Shown here piece by piece: positions 8,768 to 16,889 of a stretch of DNA of 36,890 nucleotides; the first letter of the stretch is position 1; each line of letters begins with the position of its first letter. Source of the stretch: Planctomycetota bacterium. GTDB lineage: Bacteria; Planctomycetota; Planctomycetia; Gemmatales; Gemmataceae. Below the pieces are notes generated by a model. That model worked only from the letters and a program-made list of their open reading frames with translations. It searched no databases and was not told the DNA's origin. The translations under genes were made by a program, and so were the position numbers. The stretch covers positions 1-36,890 of the forward strand of contig JAJXWW010000056.1 of NCBI GenBank assembly GCA_021781415.1, given 5' to 3'.

Positions 8768-8795
8768 GACCTACCCGACCGGGCGTCGGGAGGTC
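8768..8795 (+). terminator. Hairpin after the methyltransferase gene
   Basis: GACCT-A-CCCGAC pairs with GTCGGG-AGGTC around a five-base loop (CGGGC), giving 11 base pairs with one bulged A. It lies 55 bases after the methyltransferase stop and before the next promoter, so it is a fitting terminator position. There is no T-run, so intrinsic termination is uncertain. Confidence 0.45.
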
Positions 8796-8807
8796 GGCGA
8801 GTTGGGT

Positions 8808-8835
8808 TTGACTCCGTGAAACGGGCGCTTACAAT
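8808..8835 (+). promoter_or_regulatory. Sigma70-type promoter of the conserved hypothetical gene at 8897
   Basis: TTGACT at 8808-8813 and TACAAT at 8830-8835 are separated by 16 bases. Each differs from the consensus at one position. They lie about 60 bases upstream of the ATG at 8897. Confidence 0.65.
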
Positions 8836-8896
8836 AACAGATGAGGTCTCGCCAAGGATGGCGAGTTTCGCGGAACGTAGGTGAAGAGGTGCGATC

Positions 8897-9439
8897 ATGT
8901 GGCCCCCGAAACCCGACCATCCGCTACGGCGGATGTTCGCCGGTCTCACCGAACAGACTTTCATCAACACGTTGGGCGTTGCCGACCCCCGTTTGACCGA
9001 TTACCTCTCCGAATTGTTGTCGCGTTTCATTCATTTGGACTCCGTTTATCGGTTGTCCAACGCCCAAGGGAAACGCTTGGAAGAAGTGGCCGAGATGATG
9101 ATCGAGGCCGAGGCGATGCCGCCCCAAGGGCGCACGCGCCGTGAGATCTATCGGCACATCGGCGATTTCACGTTGTTCTGGACCGGCGTTTACCCGGAGG
9201 CGGTCAATCGACTGCGCTCCATTTTGTCGAAAGATCACTTCCTCGATTATTGTTCGCAGGGCAAGCGTTCCTATTACATCGCCAGCACGTTCGAGGAACC
9301 GCCCTACGAAGAGGAAGCGCCGATTTTGCGCCGATTGAGCGAAGAGTTCGAGATGTGCGCCTACGGACTCAATCAAATTCGGCGACAATGGGAACGTCTG
9401 CCCGACGATCTCTCGACGGGAACAGTCGCGGACGATTGA
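8897..9439 (+). CDS. Conserved hypothetical protein, probably planctomycete-specific
   Basis: This is a soluble 180-residue protein without signal peptide or membrane segment. It is rich in aromatic and charged residues. Segments such as RREIYRHIGDFTLFWTGVYPEA and YYIASTFEEPPYEEEAP look conserved and structured, mainly helical. I do not recognise a named domain. ATG 8897 is preceded by AGAGG, and a good promoter lies 60 bases further upstream, so the gene is very likely real and transcribed alone. Its 3' end overlaps the convergent glycosyltransferase gene by 67 bases (9373-9439). No function is proposed. Confidence 0.8.
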   Translation: MWPPKPDHPLRRMFAGLTEQTFINTLGVADPRLTDYLSELLSRFIHLDSVYRLSNAQGKRLEEVAEMMIEAEAMPPQGRTRREIYRHIGDFTLFWTGVYPEAVNRLRSILSKDHFLDYCSQGKRSYYIASTFEEPPYEEEAPILRRLSEEFEMCAYGLNQIRRQWERLPDDLSTGTVADD

Positions 9440-10557
9440 ACGGCGGTTTGCTCTCTCCCAATTTGACATCCGTTCGTATTAGCGACGAATCGCGCGGGAT
9501 TGGTTGCGCGCAGCGCCTGAGACAACGCCGGCCACAGTCGATCCGGAGTCAGTTCGTCCATGCACGTTCGGCGCGAACAGCGTTTGATAAAACTGCCGCC
9601 GCACGAAACGCTGGTCTCAATGGCATTCTCTTGCCAGCCGTATGGCCCGCAGCGTCGCACGGTGGTACAGGTGTAGGGCGCGACGACGGGTCGTCCCAAG
9701 GCGGCGGCGAGGTGCAGAGGGCCGGTGTCGTTGGCCAGCATCACATCGGCACGCTGCAAGAGAGCGGCCAGCTGCGGCAGTGTCGTTTGTCCCGTCAGAT
9801 CGCGCGAGGAACCCGTGAGCCGTTGTCGAACGGCCGATGCGGCGGCGCGCTCGTCGTCGCCACCAACCAAAAATACCGTCGCGCCGAAACGCTCTCCCGC
9901 GCGCCGCGCCAGGGCGGCAAAGTGTTCCGGAGGCCATCGCTTCGTCATCCAGCGCGCGCCGGGACCGAGCATCAGCCACGGCCTCGGATAGCCGTTCGTC
10001 ACCGTCTCCGCCCAGTTCCGCGCCTCGTCGGTTACGGGAAGATGAAACTCCTTGGGTCCGTCGCCGACGCCCAGCGCTTCTGCCACGCGCCAATAGCGAT
10101 CGACGGCATGAATGGCGTTGATGTCGGGCACGGGGAGGACATCGGTGTACGTCCAGACGGCCCCTTCGCGCGCGGTGCCAAGCCCGACGCGGCGCGGCGC
10201 TCGAGTTGCCAGCATCATAACGCCGGTTCGGAATAGACCCTGCAAGTCGATGGCCAGATCGAATCGTCGTTGTCGCAGTTGACGGAGAAAGGCGGACCAC
10301 GACCGCGCCGCCGCCCGCCACCCGCGTTGTGCGACGTGGCGATCGTAGGGCAGGACTTCATCCAAATCGCGATGGCCTTGCAGCAACGGAGCGTAGCCCC
10401 GATTAACCACCCAACTGATATGGGCGCGGGGAAAGCGCCGCCGCAACGCCGTCAGCACCGGCAGGGCGTGGACGATGTCGCCCAGCGCGCTCGGCTTGAT
10501 AAGCACGATGCGTTCGGCGGAATACTCCGAGAGTGGAAGACGATTCCGTGCGGACAT
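9373..10557 (-). CDS. Glycosyltransferase family 9 (heptosyltransferase-like)
   Basis: This 394-residue GT-B glycosyltransferase resembles WaaC/WaaF, which add heptose from ADP-heptose to the lipopolysaccharide core at the cytoplasmic face. The N-terminal signature ILIKPSALGDIVHALPVL is intact (residues about 18-35 as IVLIKPSALGD). The C-terminal nucleotide-sugar site reads ANDTGPLHLAAALGRPVVA, with the HLAAALG loop typical of the family. ATG 10557 fits the AAGGA nine bases upstream better than the ATG three codons earlier. The last about 45 residues, after QALRATN, look unlike the family and overlap the convergent hypothetical gene. They may be a recent extension after loss of an earlier stop. 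The exact sugar is not predictable. Confidence 0.88.
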   Translation of the reverse strand: MSARNRLPLSEYSAERIVLIKPSALGDIVHALPVLTALRRRFPRAHISWVVNRGYAPLLQGHRDLDEVLPYDRHVAQRGWRAAARSWSAFLRQLRQRRFDLAIDLQGLFRTGVMMLATRAPRRVGLGTAREGAVWTYTDVLPVPDINAIHAVDRYWRVAEALGVGDGPKEFHLPVTDEARNWAETVTNGYPRPWLMLGPGARWMTKRWPPEHFAALARRAGERFGATVFLVGGDDERAAASAVRQRLTGSSRDLTGQTTLPQLAALLQRADVMLANDTGPLHLAAALGRPVVAPYTCTTVRRCGPYGWQENAIETSVSCGGSFIKRCSRRTCMDELTPDRLWPALSQALRATNPARFVANTNGCQIGREQTAVQSSATVPVERSSGRRSHCRRI

Positions 10558-10666
10558 GCGCGGCATCCTTGCGACATCCGGGCGATGGTTTTTAGCGTGG
10601 CGTGAGTTTCGCATAGGCCGCCCTCGCACGCAAGATCAGACGGCGCGCGACGGGGCGATTTTATCG

Positions 10667-10685
10667 CTCCCCTGAGTACAGGGAG
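10667..10685 (-). terminator. Hairpin after the LolA-like gene
   Basis: On the minus strand, CTCCCTG-TACT-CAGGGGAG folds 16 bases after the stop of the gene ending at 10701. An A/T-rich stretch (GATAAAATC) follows. The same core, CTCCCCTGTACTCAGGGGAG, recurs in the repeat near 30896-30919, so this is also a copy of a dispersed repeat. Confidence 0.5.
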
Positions 10686-10700
10686 TAGCACTGGACGGGG

Positions 10701-11702
10701 TTAGCCAACCGGCGTCTCACTGGGGCCTTTGCGGCCGACGCGGACGTATATCCACACGGCGGCGACAAAAAACCCCACGCCGACCGTCGCCGCGATCAAG
10801 CGCGCGTCCCAGCGCGCGGGAGGTTCGGTCTCGACCGCGACCGTAGGCTCCGGTTCCGGTCTGGATTTGGGCTTTTCTCGTTCTGGACGAGGTGGCTGCT
10901 TGTCGGCAGCGGGAGAAGGCGGCTTGGCGAACACCGTCCGATCGACACGATCGAGAAGCTCGAAGGAAGTAACGGTGGTGGTAATCGAATAGATTTTGCC
11001 TACGCCGGCGCGAATCCGCATGGGATAGAGGACGCCTTGCACGTCGCGGTAGTCTTCATAAATTGTTTCGCTCGTCACCTCGTCGCCGGGCATCAGCGTC
11101 GGCAGCGCCCATAGCGCGCGCGCCAGCAGTCCGGTCGTTTTGTCGAAATAGAACGTCGATGCGATTTGCGGCGAGACGGCTTTGAATCCGGCCAAGACAC
11201 GACCGTCCTTGATCTCGTCGGCCACCGAGGTAAGCTGCGTCTCCTTGCCGCGCAGTTGGGGAAGTTGTGCCAGCACGGCTTGCCAATGCCAGGTCAAGGG
11301 GAGCGGCTGGCGATCCAAGACGGTCTTCCAATAGCGTCCCGCGGGGGTCTCCTCATCGCCCGGTAAATCCCGCGCGGGCTCTTTCTCTTCTCGAAGCCAG
11401 CCCTTTTTGCCGTCGATGACATATTCCAGATGGTGCGTGGCATCGCGGAGAGTGCGGTCGATGGTGCGGCGATAGCGCTGAGGCAAATCGAAGGTCTCCT
11501 CCCATGTCACCTGAAAGGGAACGCCCCGATCCGCTCCATCCATTTTCGCCTTGAGCCGTCCTTTTCTCGTCTTGTTGAGCCGATCCGCCCCGCCGTGCGC
11601 CGCGATGGCCCGGTCGAGCAGTGCGCGGGCATCCTCCGCCGCGGCGCGGTCGGCAAAAGATAACGGAGCAATGAGGACTATTAGATATTTAATTAGTCTC
11701 AT
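10701..11702 (-). CDS. Exported, membrane-anchored LolA-like protein
   Basis: This protein has 333 residues. Residues 1-22 form a signal peptide (MRLIKYLIVLIAPLSF...AAAE). The body begins with ARALLDRAIAAHGGADRLNK, the opening seen in many planctomycete and acidobacterial outer-membrane-lipoprotein-sorting-like (LolA/LolB fold) proteins, and continues with beta-rich segments such as YVIDGKKGWLR and STFYFDKTTGLLARA. A proline/charged linker (about 268-295) is followed by one C-terminal hydrophobic span (AATVGVGFFVAAVWIYV) and a short basic tail. It therefore probably sits in the membrane with its body outside the cytoplasm. The upstream region is filled by a hairpin repeat. Ligand and role are unknown. 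Confidence 0.75.
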   Translation of the reverse strand: MRLIKYLIVLIAPLSFADRAAAEDARALLDRAIAAHGGADRLNKTRKGRLKAKMDGADRGVPFQVTWEETFDLPQRYRRTIDRTLRDATHHLEYVIDGKKGWLREEKEPARDLPGDEETPAGRYWKTVLDRQPLPLTWHWQAVLAQLPQLRGKETQLTSVADEIKDGRVLAGFKAVSPQIASTFYFDKTTGLLARALWALPTLMPGDEVTSETIYEDYRDVQGVLYPMRIRAGVGKIYSITTTVTSFELLDRVDRTVFAKPPSPAADKQPPRPEREKPKSRPEPEPTVAVETEPPARWDARLIAATVGVGFFVAAVWIYVRVGRKGPSETPVG

Positions 11703-11718
11703 AATCGTCTATTCTTTC

Positions 11719-11821
11719 CTGGCGAACCGGCAGCGTAAGCTGCCGGGTGTTTGCCACAATCCGGCAGCTTACGCAGCCGGTTCGCCAGGCTACACCCGGC
11801 AGCTCACGCTGCCGGTTCGCC
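11719..11821. repeat. Hairpin repeat family B, three alternating copies
   Basis: Three copies of an element of about 26 bases (core CCGGCAGCTNACGC, ending GCCGGTTCGCC) lie in alternating orientation. The first is at 11719-11746, its inverted partner at 11761-11788, and a third at 11796-11821. The first two pair into a long stem. A fourth copy is at 31648-31673. The array sits directly upstream of the LolA-like gene (minus) and the CAP-domain gene (plus), so it separates two divergent units. Confidence 0.9.
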
Positions 11822-11970
11822 TCGCGTCGGGGGGCCGTCCGTGCTATGATTCCTTTATTATGGACGATGGGGGGGAAGGAAAAGCAAATCCGAGGCATCG
11901 CATGGCACGGTGCAAAGCCCGTCGATCACTCAAGGGTACGAACGCGGAATTTCGACTTCGAGGACACGCC

Positions 11971-12486
11971 ATGAAACGAGCGCTTTTACCGTTGTTTCTG
12001 ATTCTTCCGCTCGGAACCGTTGCGTCGTTCGCAATCGCCGACGGCGAAAAGGAAAAGAGTCGATTCGAGATGACCAAGGACGAACAGGGCCTGCTCGATC
12101 TGTTGAACAAGGAGCGCGCCAAAAAGGATCTGCCGGCGCTGCGTCCCAATCCCATACTCTTCCAAGCGGCGCGCCTACACTCGGCGAATATGGCCAAGCA
12201 GCGAAAAATGGAACACGTCTTGGACGGCAAACGACCGTCGCAGCGCGTCGGGGCCGTCGGTTATAATTGGGCCAAGGTCAGCGAGAATCTCGCTAATGCC
12301 GAAGACGGCGAACCACCGCTTTCCGACATCGTCAAGCGCTGGATGGATTCCAAGACCCACCGCGAGAATTTGCTCGATAAAGGCGTCACCGAGACGGGCT
12401 TGGGCATCGCGCGCAACGACAAGGGCGAGATCTACTACACGCAAGTCTTCGCCCGACCTCGCCGCCCCGCCAAACCGAGTAATTAG
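11971..12486 (+). CDS. CAP-domain (SCP/PR-1-like) exported protein
   Basis: This 171-residue protein has a signal peptide (residues 1-23, MKRALLPLFLILPLGTVASF) and one CAP domain of the bacterial YkwD type. The motif order is that of the family: LLDLLNKERAKKDLPAL, then LHSANMAKQRKMEH with its conserved His, SENLA, and the closing MDSKTHRENLLD and YTQVFAR. Bacterial CAP proteins are extracytoplasmic, and most have no proven enzyme activity. ATG 11971 follows GAGGA and starts the signal peptide; the frame is open far upstream through repeat sequence, which is not coding. It is a single gene between the repeat array and rpsT. Confidence 0.9.
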   Translation: MKRALLPLFLILPLGTVASFAIADGEKEKSRFEMTKDEQGLLDLLNKERAKKDLPALRPNPILFQAARLHSANMAKQRKMEHVLDGKRPSQRVGAVGYNWAKVSENLANAEDGEPPLSDIVKRWMDSKTHRENLLDKGVTETGLGIARNDKGEIYYTQVFARPRRPAKPSN

Positions 12487-12569
12487 CATTCCAGCGCTAT
12501 TCGCCTCTCCCCTGACTGCGGGTGCGAGGGGTTTCGTTCGTGAATCTCATCCCTTCGCGCGGGCCGATC

Positions 12570-12597
12570 TTGTCGCCGTGCCAAGGGCCTTTATAAT
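12570..12597 (+). promoter_or_regulatory. Sigma70-type promoter of rpsT
   Basis: TTGTCG (12570-12575) and a perfect TATAAT (12592-12597) are separated by 16 bases, 56 bases upstream of the rpsT start. This agrees with strong constitutive expression of a ribosomal protein. Confidence 0.7.
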
Positions 12598-12652
12598 ACT
12601 CTGTTCTTACGGAATGATGAGGGACTCGAACGCATAACGAGGAATCCGAGCG

Positions 12653-12940
12653 ATGCCGCATACCAAAAGCGCCAAGAAAAACCTTCGCAAGGCCGAGAAA
12701 CGCCGTCTCCACAATCGAGCGGTCAAGAAGGACATCAAAACCCAGGTCAAGAGTTTCTTGTCGGCGGTGGAAGGACCGATCGACGAATTGAAGAAGGAAT
12801 ACAACCTGGCGGCGAAGAAGCTGGACAAGGCGGCCGCGAAGCGCGTCATTCATCGCAACACGGCGGCCCGCAAGAAGTCACAATTGGCCCGTCAACTCCA
12901 TGCCAAGACCAGCACGGCGACTCAACCGGCGCAGGGATGA
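12653..12940 (+). CDS. rpsT: 30S ribosomal protein S20
   Basis: This is a 95-residue, very basic protein that binds 16S rRNA in the 30S subunit body. It starts MPHTKSAKKNLRKAEKRRLHN, a slightly altered form of the usual MPNIKSAKKRVR opening. It then has the three-helix pattern of S20, ending in VIHRNTAARKKSQLARQL. The length is normal (85-95). GAGGAA lies nine bases before the ATG, and a strong promoter is found upstream. The gene stands alone; the next gene is convergent. Confidence 0.97.
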   Translation: MPHTKSAKKNLRKAEKRRLHNRAVKKDIKTQVKSFLSAVEGPIDELKKEYNLAAKKLDKAAAKRVIHRNTAARKKSQLARQLHAKTSTATQPAQG

Positions 12941-12970
12941 ACGGTCGCCGCCAAGGGATCGACGCAGCGC

Positions 12971-14638
12971 TCATCGCTTGAGCGTGGGCACGAAATACCA
13001 GATCTCGCCGCGCTCGACCCAATCCAACTGAAACTCGCGCGGGCTTTTCAACGAGGCGGAGTTGATGCGAACGCTCACTACCGCCTCGTTCGGTTTCACT
13101 TTTCGTATCCGCAACTGAATGTCGGGCGGTGGAGAATCGTGCGGCGCACCCGACGATGCCTCCTTGGTTTTCGGAGGCGGATGCTTCGTCAACCAGGGAT
13201 GCAATTGCCGATCGTGCGTCGTTGCCGTGAGACGGCGAAGTAATGAACGATCGTCGTTCATCCAGGCTCGTCCCCATAGTTCGCCCCGCGCTTGCAGATC
13301 GGGGGGCAAGTCGGGAAGAGCCGACTTATTCCGAAAGCGTGGAACGAGAACGATGGCCAAGAAGACGATCGGCCCAAGCACGCACAGCGCGGCGGCTCTT
13401 CGGTGCCAAGCCGCGCGCCGCGGTGGAGCGGGGTTGGGGTCGATCTCCTGGAGATGTCCTTCGCGGCTGACACGGTAGACGCGCGTGCATTGACGGCAGC
13501 GGAACAAGCGATCGAGGTGCTTCCAACTGATCCGCGCCGCCGCGCCGCAACCGGGGCAGTTGAGCGGTAAGAATGTGGGATCATTCTGGTCTTCTTTTCG
13601 TTCGACCGTCGCGCGCTCGACTGGCCTTCGCGATTCGTCGCCGCGGGAGGGAACCTCACGTTTCGGGGGCGCGAACTCCATCGCCTTGCCGACCTCCCGT
13701 CCGGCGCGCTCGCGTTCGGCCAACGCTTGTCGAGCCAACTCCCTCTCTTGCGAGGCGCGAAGGTCGTCGGGCTGTAACTCTAGAATCTTCGTCCATTCGG
13801 CAAGAGCAAAGGCATACTCGCCCTTGAGACGGTAGGCCAAAGCCCGCTGACGGCGAGCCGAAATCAACTTGGGGCGCAGCCGCAGCGCGCGCCCGAAATC
13901 GGCGATGGCTCGTTCGTAATCGGCGGAGTTGAGGTAAGCCGATCCCCTCTTGTAATAGGCCAAGGCGTCCTTGGGACGCAGTTCGAGGAATCGCGTTAGA
14001 TCGTCGATGGCCTCGGCGTTGCTGCCGCGGCGCAGCATGAGTGCGGCTCGCAAGTGGTAGGCGGGGGCAAGGCGCGAATCGAGTTGCAATGCCTTCTCGG
14101 CAGCGGCGAGCGCTTCCTCGGAGCGTCCAAGTCGGCGAAGCAACAGGCCGCGCGCGTATGAAATCGCCGCCGACTCGGGTTTCAGACACGCGGCGCGCGT
14201 CCAGGCAAGGAGCGCCGCTTCAAAATCCCCTCGCACCTCGGCTGCTTTTCCAGCCTTCAAAAAGTCGTTGACCGATTCGATCGGTAGTTCGGGCGGTCGA
14301 GCTTCCGACGGAACGGAGGCGGCAACAATCGACTTCCATTCGGGTACGGTCTCGGATGTTTGCGCCTCTCTATCGTGGCGGGATATTTCCAGGGTCGGCG
14401 TCTCTTCGACCGTCTCCAGTTCTTCGTTAGAAATGGGCAGAAGGCGCGGAGCGAGGACGGAAGGCGGCTTGGGGGGAGATTGAATCTCGGCGAGCAATTG
14501 AGGCAGGCGTTGGCTCAGCGAGGCGAGCGCGGCCGTCACGCCCTGGACGATCGCCTTTTCAATCTCCGCCTGAAACAGCTCCCCCGCCGCTTGCGTCCAG
14601 CGATTCATGTCGGACTGATGGGGGCGCGGATGATCCAT
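12971..14638 (-). CDS. TPR protein with zinc ribbon and one transmembrane helix
   Basis: This protein has 555 residues. The N-terminal 110 residues are helical and low in complexity. Residues about 122-310 hold at least five TPRs; AYYKRGSAYLNSADYERAI and ALAYRLKGEYAFALAEW show the pattern well. Then comes a CPGCG...CRQC zinc ribbon (about 361-385), a hydrophobic helix (ALCVLGPIVFLAIVLV, about 418-433) and a C-terminal beta-rich domain ending in WYFVPTLKR. TPR and ribbon should be cytoplasmic and the last domain outside. ATG 14638 has GGAG eight bases upstream. The prepilin-like gene ends just 16 bases upstream of this start, so the two may form one transcript. Function is not recognisable; a scaffold role is a guess from the TPRs. 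Confidence 0.8.
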   Translation of the reverse strand: MDHPRPHQSDMNRWTQAAGELFQAEIEKAIVQGVTAALASLSQRLPQLLAEIQSPPKPPSVLAPRLLPISNEELETVEETPTLEISRHDREAQTSETVPEWKSIVAASVPSEARPPELPIESVNDFLKAGKAAEVRGDFEAALLAWTRAACLKPESAAISYARGLLLRRLGRSEEALAAAEKALQLDSRLAPAYHLRAALMLRRGSNAEAIDDLTRFLELRPKDALAYYKRGSAYLNSADYERAIADFGRALRLRPKLISARRQRALAYRLKGEYAFALAEWTKILELQPDDLRASQERELARQALAERERAGREVGKAMEFAPPKREVPSRGDESRRPVERATVERKEDQNDPTFLPLNCPGCGAAARISWKHLDRLFRCRQCTRVYRVSREGHLQEIDPNPAPPRRAAWHRRAAALCVLGPIVFLAIVLVPRFRNKSALPDLPPDLQARGELWGRAWMNDDRSLLRRLTATTHDRQLHPWLTKHPPPKTKEASSGAPHDSPPPDIQLRIRKVKPNEAVVSVRINSASLKSPREFQLDWVERGEIWYFVPTLKR

Positions 14639-14654
14639 CCATTTTACTCCGAGA

Positions 14655-15659
14655 TCATGGCGTGTTGTAAAACGGCGAAGTCTCGTCGAGTCCGCGTCCG
14701 GTCCACAGGGAATTATCGGCTCCCGGGAGCGGCGCGGCGGTCAGTTGCAGCTGCGGAATGCCGTTGAGGGTGGCGTAGCCTAACGCGGGCAGGGGCATAC
14801 TTGCCGTGTGGCCGTCGAGGAAGACGACGTTGGCGAAGCCCTTGTGCCGCGCTTCCGCCGGGGAAAAGGGAACTTGAATGTCGAGCGTGCCTTCATCCGG
14901 CCCATAGGGATTGACGCCGGCCAACGCCTTGCCGTTGAACGGTGCTTGCTGCCAATACGGAGAATTGACGGTCAAGCCATCGGAACGCAGAACCATGTGC
15001 GGCGGATCGAGCGTCTTCGAGTGTCCGCCGTGGCCGACCATGCCGCCTCGACTGTCGCCGAACACGATGGTGCGCGTCGGTTCCTTCACCGATTTCACCG
15101 GATAGTACAAAGTCGGCGTCGTGTTGTCGCCGTCGACCAACGTGCGATTGTTGCCGAGGTAGCCGAAATTATAACCGTAGGAGCCGTTGCGCAGACTCAA
15201 ATAATCCTGACTGTTCAGGGTGTTGGACGAACCGCCGGCCATTGAGGGACAGATCAACACGGGGTTATCGATGGGAACCGTCGTTTCACAGGTGGGATCG
15301 GTGGGTTCCATGGCCAAGCAGGCGTTGGGATTCTGCGCCCATCCGCCCATGAACTCGGCGATGATCCACTGCCAATCGGGACGATACACACCGTACTGAT
15401 TGGTAATGGGCGGATACTCGGCTCGATACTGTGGATACATGCCGAATCGATCGTGGTACTGCACGACCGCCAGCCCCAGCTGTCGAAGATTCGATTGACA
15501 CTGAACCGATTGAGCCGTTTGTCTTGCGGCCATGATGCCCGACAAAACGAGACCGGCCAGAACGACGATGATGGCGATCACCACCAGCATCTCGATGAGC
15601 GTGAAAGCAGACCTCGAATGCGGACATTCGCGGTTGACGACGAATCGACGAGAGCGCAT
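14655..15659 (-). CDS. DUF1559 pseudopilin-like protein
   Basis: This 334-residue protein has a class III (type IV pilin-like) signal. The basic leader ends in SRSAFTLIEMLVVIAIIVV, with cleavage expected before Phe and Glu at position +5. The DUF1559 hallmark near the C-terminus is present as RHKGFANVVFLDGH. Families of these proteins, often tens of copies per genome, are characteristic of planctomycetes and are thought to be processed by prepilin peptidase. ATG 15659 follows a strong GAGGAG; upstream codons in frame add an unrelated tail. Internal tyrosine- and asparagine-rich stretches are normal for the family. The individual role is unknown. Confidence 0.93.
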   Translation of the reverse strand: MRSRRFVVNRECPHSRSAFTLIEMLVVIAIIVVLAGLVLSGIMAARQTAQSVQCQSNLRQLGLAVVQYHDRFGMYPQYRAEYPPITNQYGVYRPDWQWIIAEFMGGWAQNPNACLAMEPTDPTCETTVPIDNPVLICPSMAGGSSNTLNSQDYLSLRNGSYGYNFGYLGNNRTLVDGDNTTPTLYYPVKSVKEPTRTIVFGDSRGGMVGHGGHSKTLDPPHMVLRSDGLTVNSPYWQQAPFNGKALAGVNPYGPDEGTLDIQVPFSPAEARHKGFANVVFLDGHTASMPLPALGYATLNGIPQLQLTAAPLPGADNSLWTGRGLDETSPFYNTP

Positions 15660-15860
15660 TTCATCTCCTCGCGGACGAAACCCCTGGTGTGGACGAACTC
15701 CCCACCAATGGCAAACCTCGTGCCACGCCCATTGGTAAGGCAAGGAATCCAGCGTAACCGATTGATGAATAAGGGTGTTGCGGCGGCGCTACGAGTGACG
15801 CCACGTCGATGAGGAAGAGAGCTGACGGCTACGCGCTGTCCAGAACTGGTTAAGAAACCG

Positions 15861-16682
15861 TCAGGAACGAATCGTCTCGCGGTAGACATCCGGTCGGCGG
15901 TTCGGTAGGGTCGGCAAAAGGGCGCGGATGCGATCCTGCTCGGCAAAATCCAGATCGGCGACGATGGGGCCTTCTCGATCCGGCGCTTGGGCCAATATCA
16001 CGCCCCACGGATCGACGATTGCGGATCGACCAAACCAGCGAAGGCTGGGCGTGCTGGCTCCCACCTGATTGGCGGCGAGGACGAAAACCTGATTCTCGAT
16101 GGCCCGCGCCCGTACCAGGGTTTCCCAATGATCGCGGCCGGTACGCTCCGTGAAGGCCGAGGGCAAAGCGATGACCCGCGCGCCCTCCACGGCGAGACTG
16201 CGGAATAACTCCGGAAAGCGTAAATCGAAACAGATCGACAGCCCCATCTTCACGCCGTCCGCCTCGAAGGCAACGATTTCCCGACCCGGCTTCACCGTGT
16301 CGGATTCGTGGAATCGCGCCCCCGGCACATCGCAATCGAACAGGTGAATCTTGCGATACGTCGCGCGCGGTTGACCTTTTGGATCGAAGACGCGGCAGGT
16401 GTTGAATAGCCGTGTCTCTCCGTCCAGGCGCTCCAGAATGCTGCCGGCCACCAGCCAGACACCGCGTTGCCGAGCTTGTTCGCTCGCCCACGTCAGGCTC
16501 GGTCCATCCAGCGGTTCGGCTCCGGCGCGGAGCGCGTCGGCATCGCCCAGGACATTGAACATCTCGGGAAGCACGATCAGCCTCGCCCCATCGCGCGCCG
16601 CGGCGACGATCCCTTTCTCCGCCGCTTCCAGATTGCGCGCTCGATCCGCCGTGGAAGTCAGTTGAACCAACCCAACGCGCAT
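15861..16682 (-). CDS. Carbon-nitrogen hydrolase (nitrilase superfamily, Nit1/Nit2-like amidase)
   Basis: This 273-residue amidase carries the Glu-Lys-Cys catalytic triad. Glu40 is in VLPEMF, Lys111 in RKIHLFD and Cys151 in SICFDLRFPE. The length and the KIHLFD/CFDLRFPE pair match branch 10 of the superfamily, deaminated-glutathione amidase (Nit1/YbeM) or omega-amidase (Nit2). These repair or recycle alpha-keto acid amides. The two cannot be separated by eye. ATG 16682 has GGAG eight bases upstream. That ribosome-binding site and the first codons lie inside a 75-base block that is also found before the gene starting at 18173. Confidence 0.92.
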   Translation of the reverse strand: MRVGLVQLTSTADRARNLEAAEKGIVAAARDGARLIVLPEMFNVLGDADALRAGAEPLDGPSLTWASEQARQRGVWLVAGSILERLDGETRLFNTCRVFDPKGQPRATYRKIHLFDCDVPGARFHESDTVKPGREIVAFEADGVKMGLSICFDLRFPELFRSLAVEGARVIALPSAFTERTGRDHWETLVRARAIENQVFVLAANQVGASTPSLRWFGRSAIVDPWGVILAQAPDREGPIVADLDFAEQDRIRALLPTLPNRRPDVYRETIRS

Positions 16683-16879
16683 GATGCGATCTCCAACCTC
16701 AGAGCCGGAAGCGTGAGCGACGGTGTTCTATCCGTCGCTCACGCTTCCAACCAATCTCAGAGCCGGAAGCGTCAGCGACGGTGTTCTATCCGTCGCTGAC
16801 GCTTCCGGCTCCGATTATCGTATCCGTCGCTCACGCTTCCGGCTCCGATTATCGTATCCGTCGCTCACGCTTCCGGCTC
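16675..16879. repeat. Hairpin repeat family A, upstream of the nitrilase gene
   Basis: Two inverted pairs are seen: 16701-16723 with 16731-16747, and 16759-16781 with 16790-16811. The last arm continues as a tandem repeat of 34 bases (16790-16823, 16824-16857, partial 16858-16879), each unit joining CCGTCGCT, ACGCTTCCGGCTC and CGATTATCGTAT. G/C changes at the stem centre are compensated within the second pair (GTCAGC with GCTGAC against GTGAGC with GCTCAC). This suggests selection or gene conversion for pairing. The left edge, 16675-16700, reaches into the nitrilase start codon region. Confidence 0.93.
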
Positions 16880-16889
16880 TGGAGCAACA

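Noticed and set aside
16689..16880. CRISPR array suspicion for the regularly spaced repeats
   Set aside because: The units are inverted and tandem without unique spacers (the linkers are identical), and no cas genes are near.
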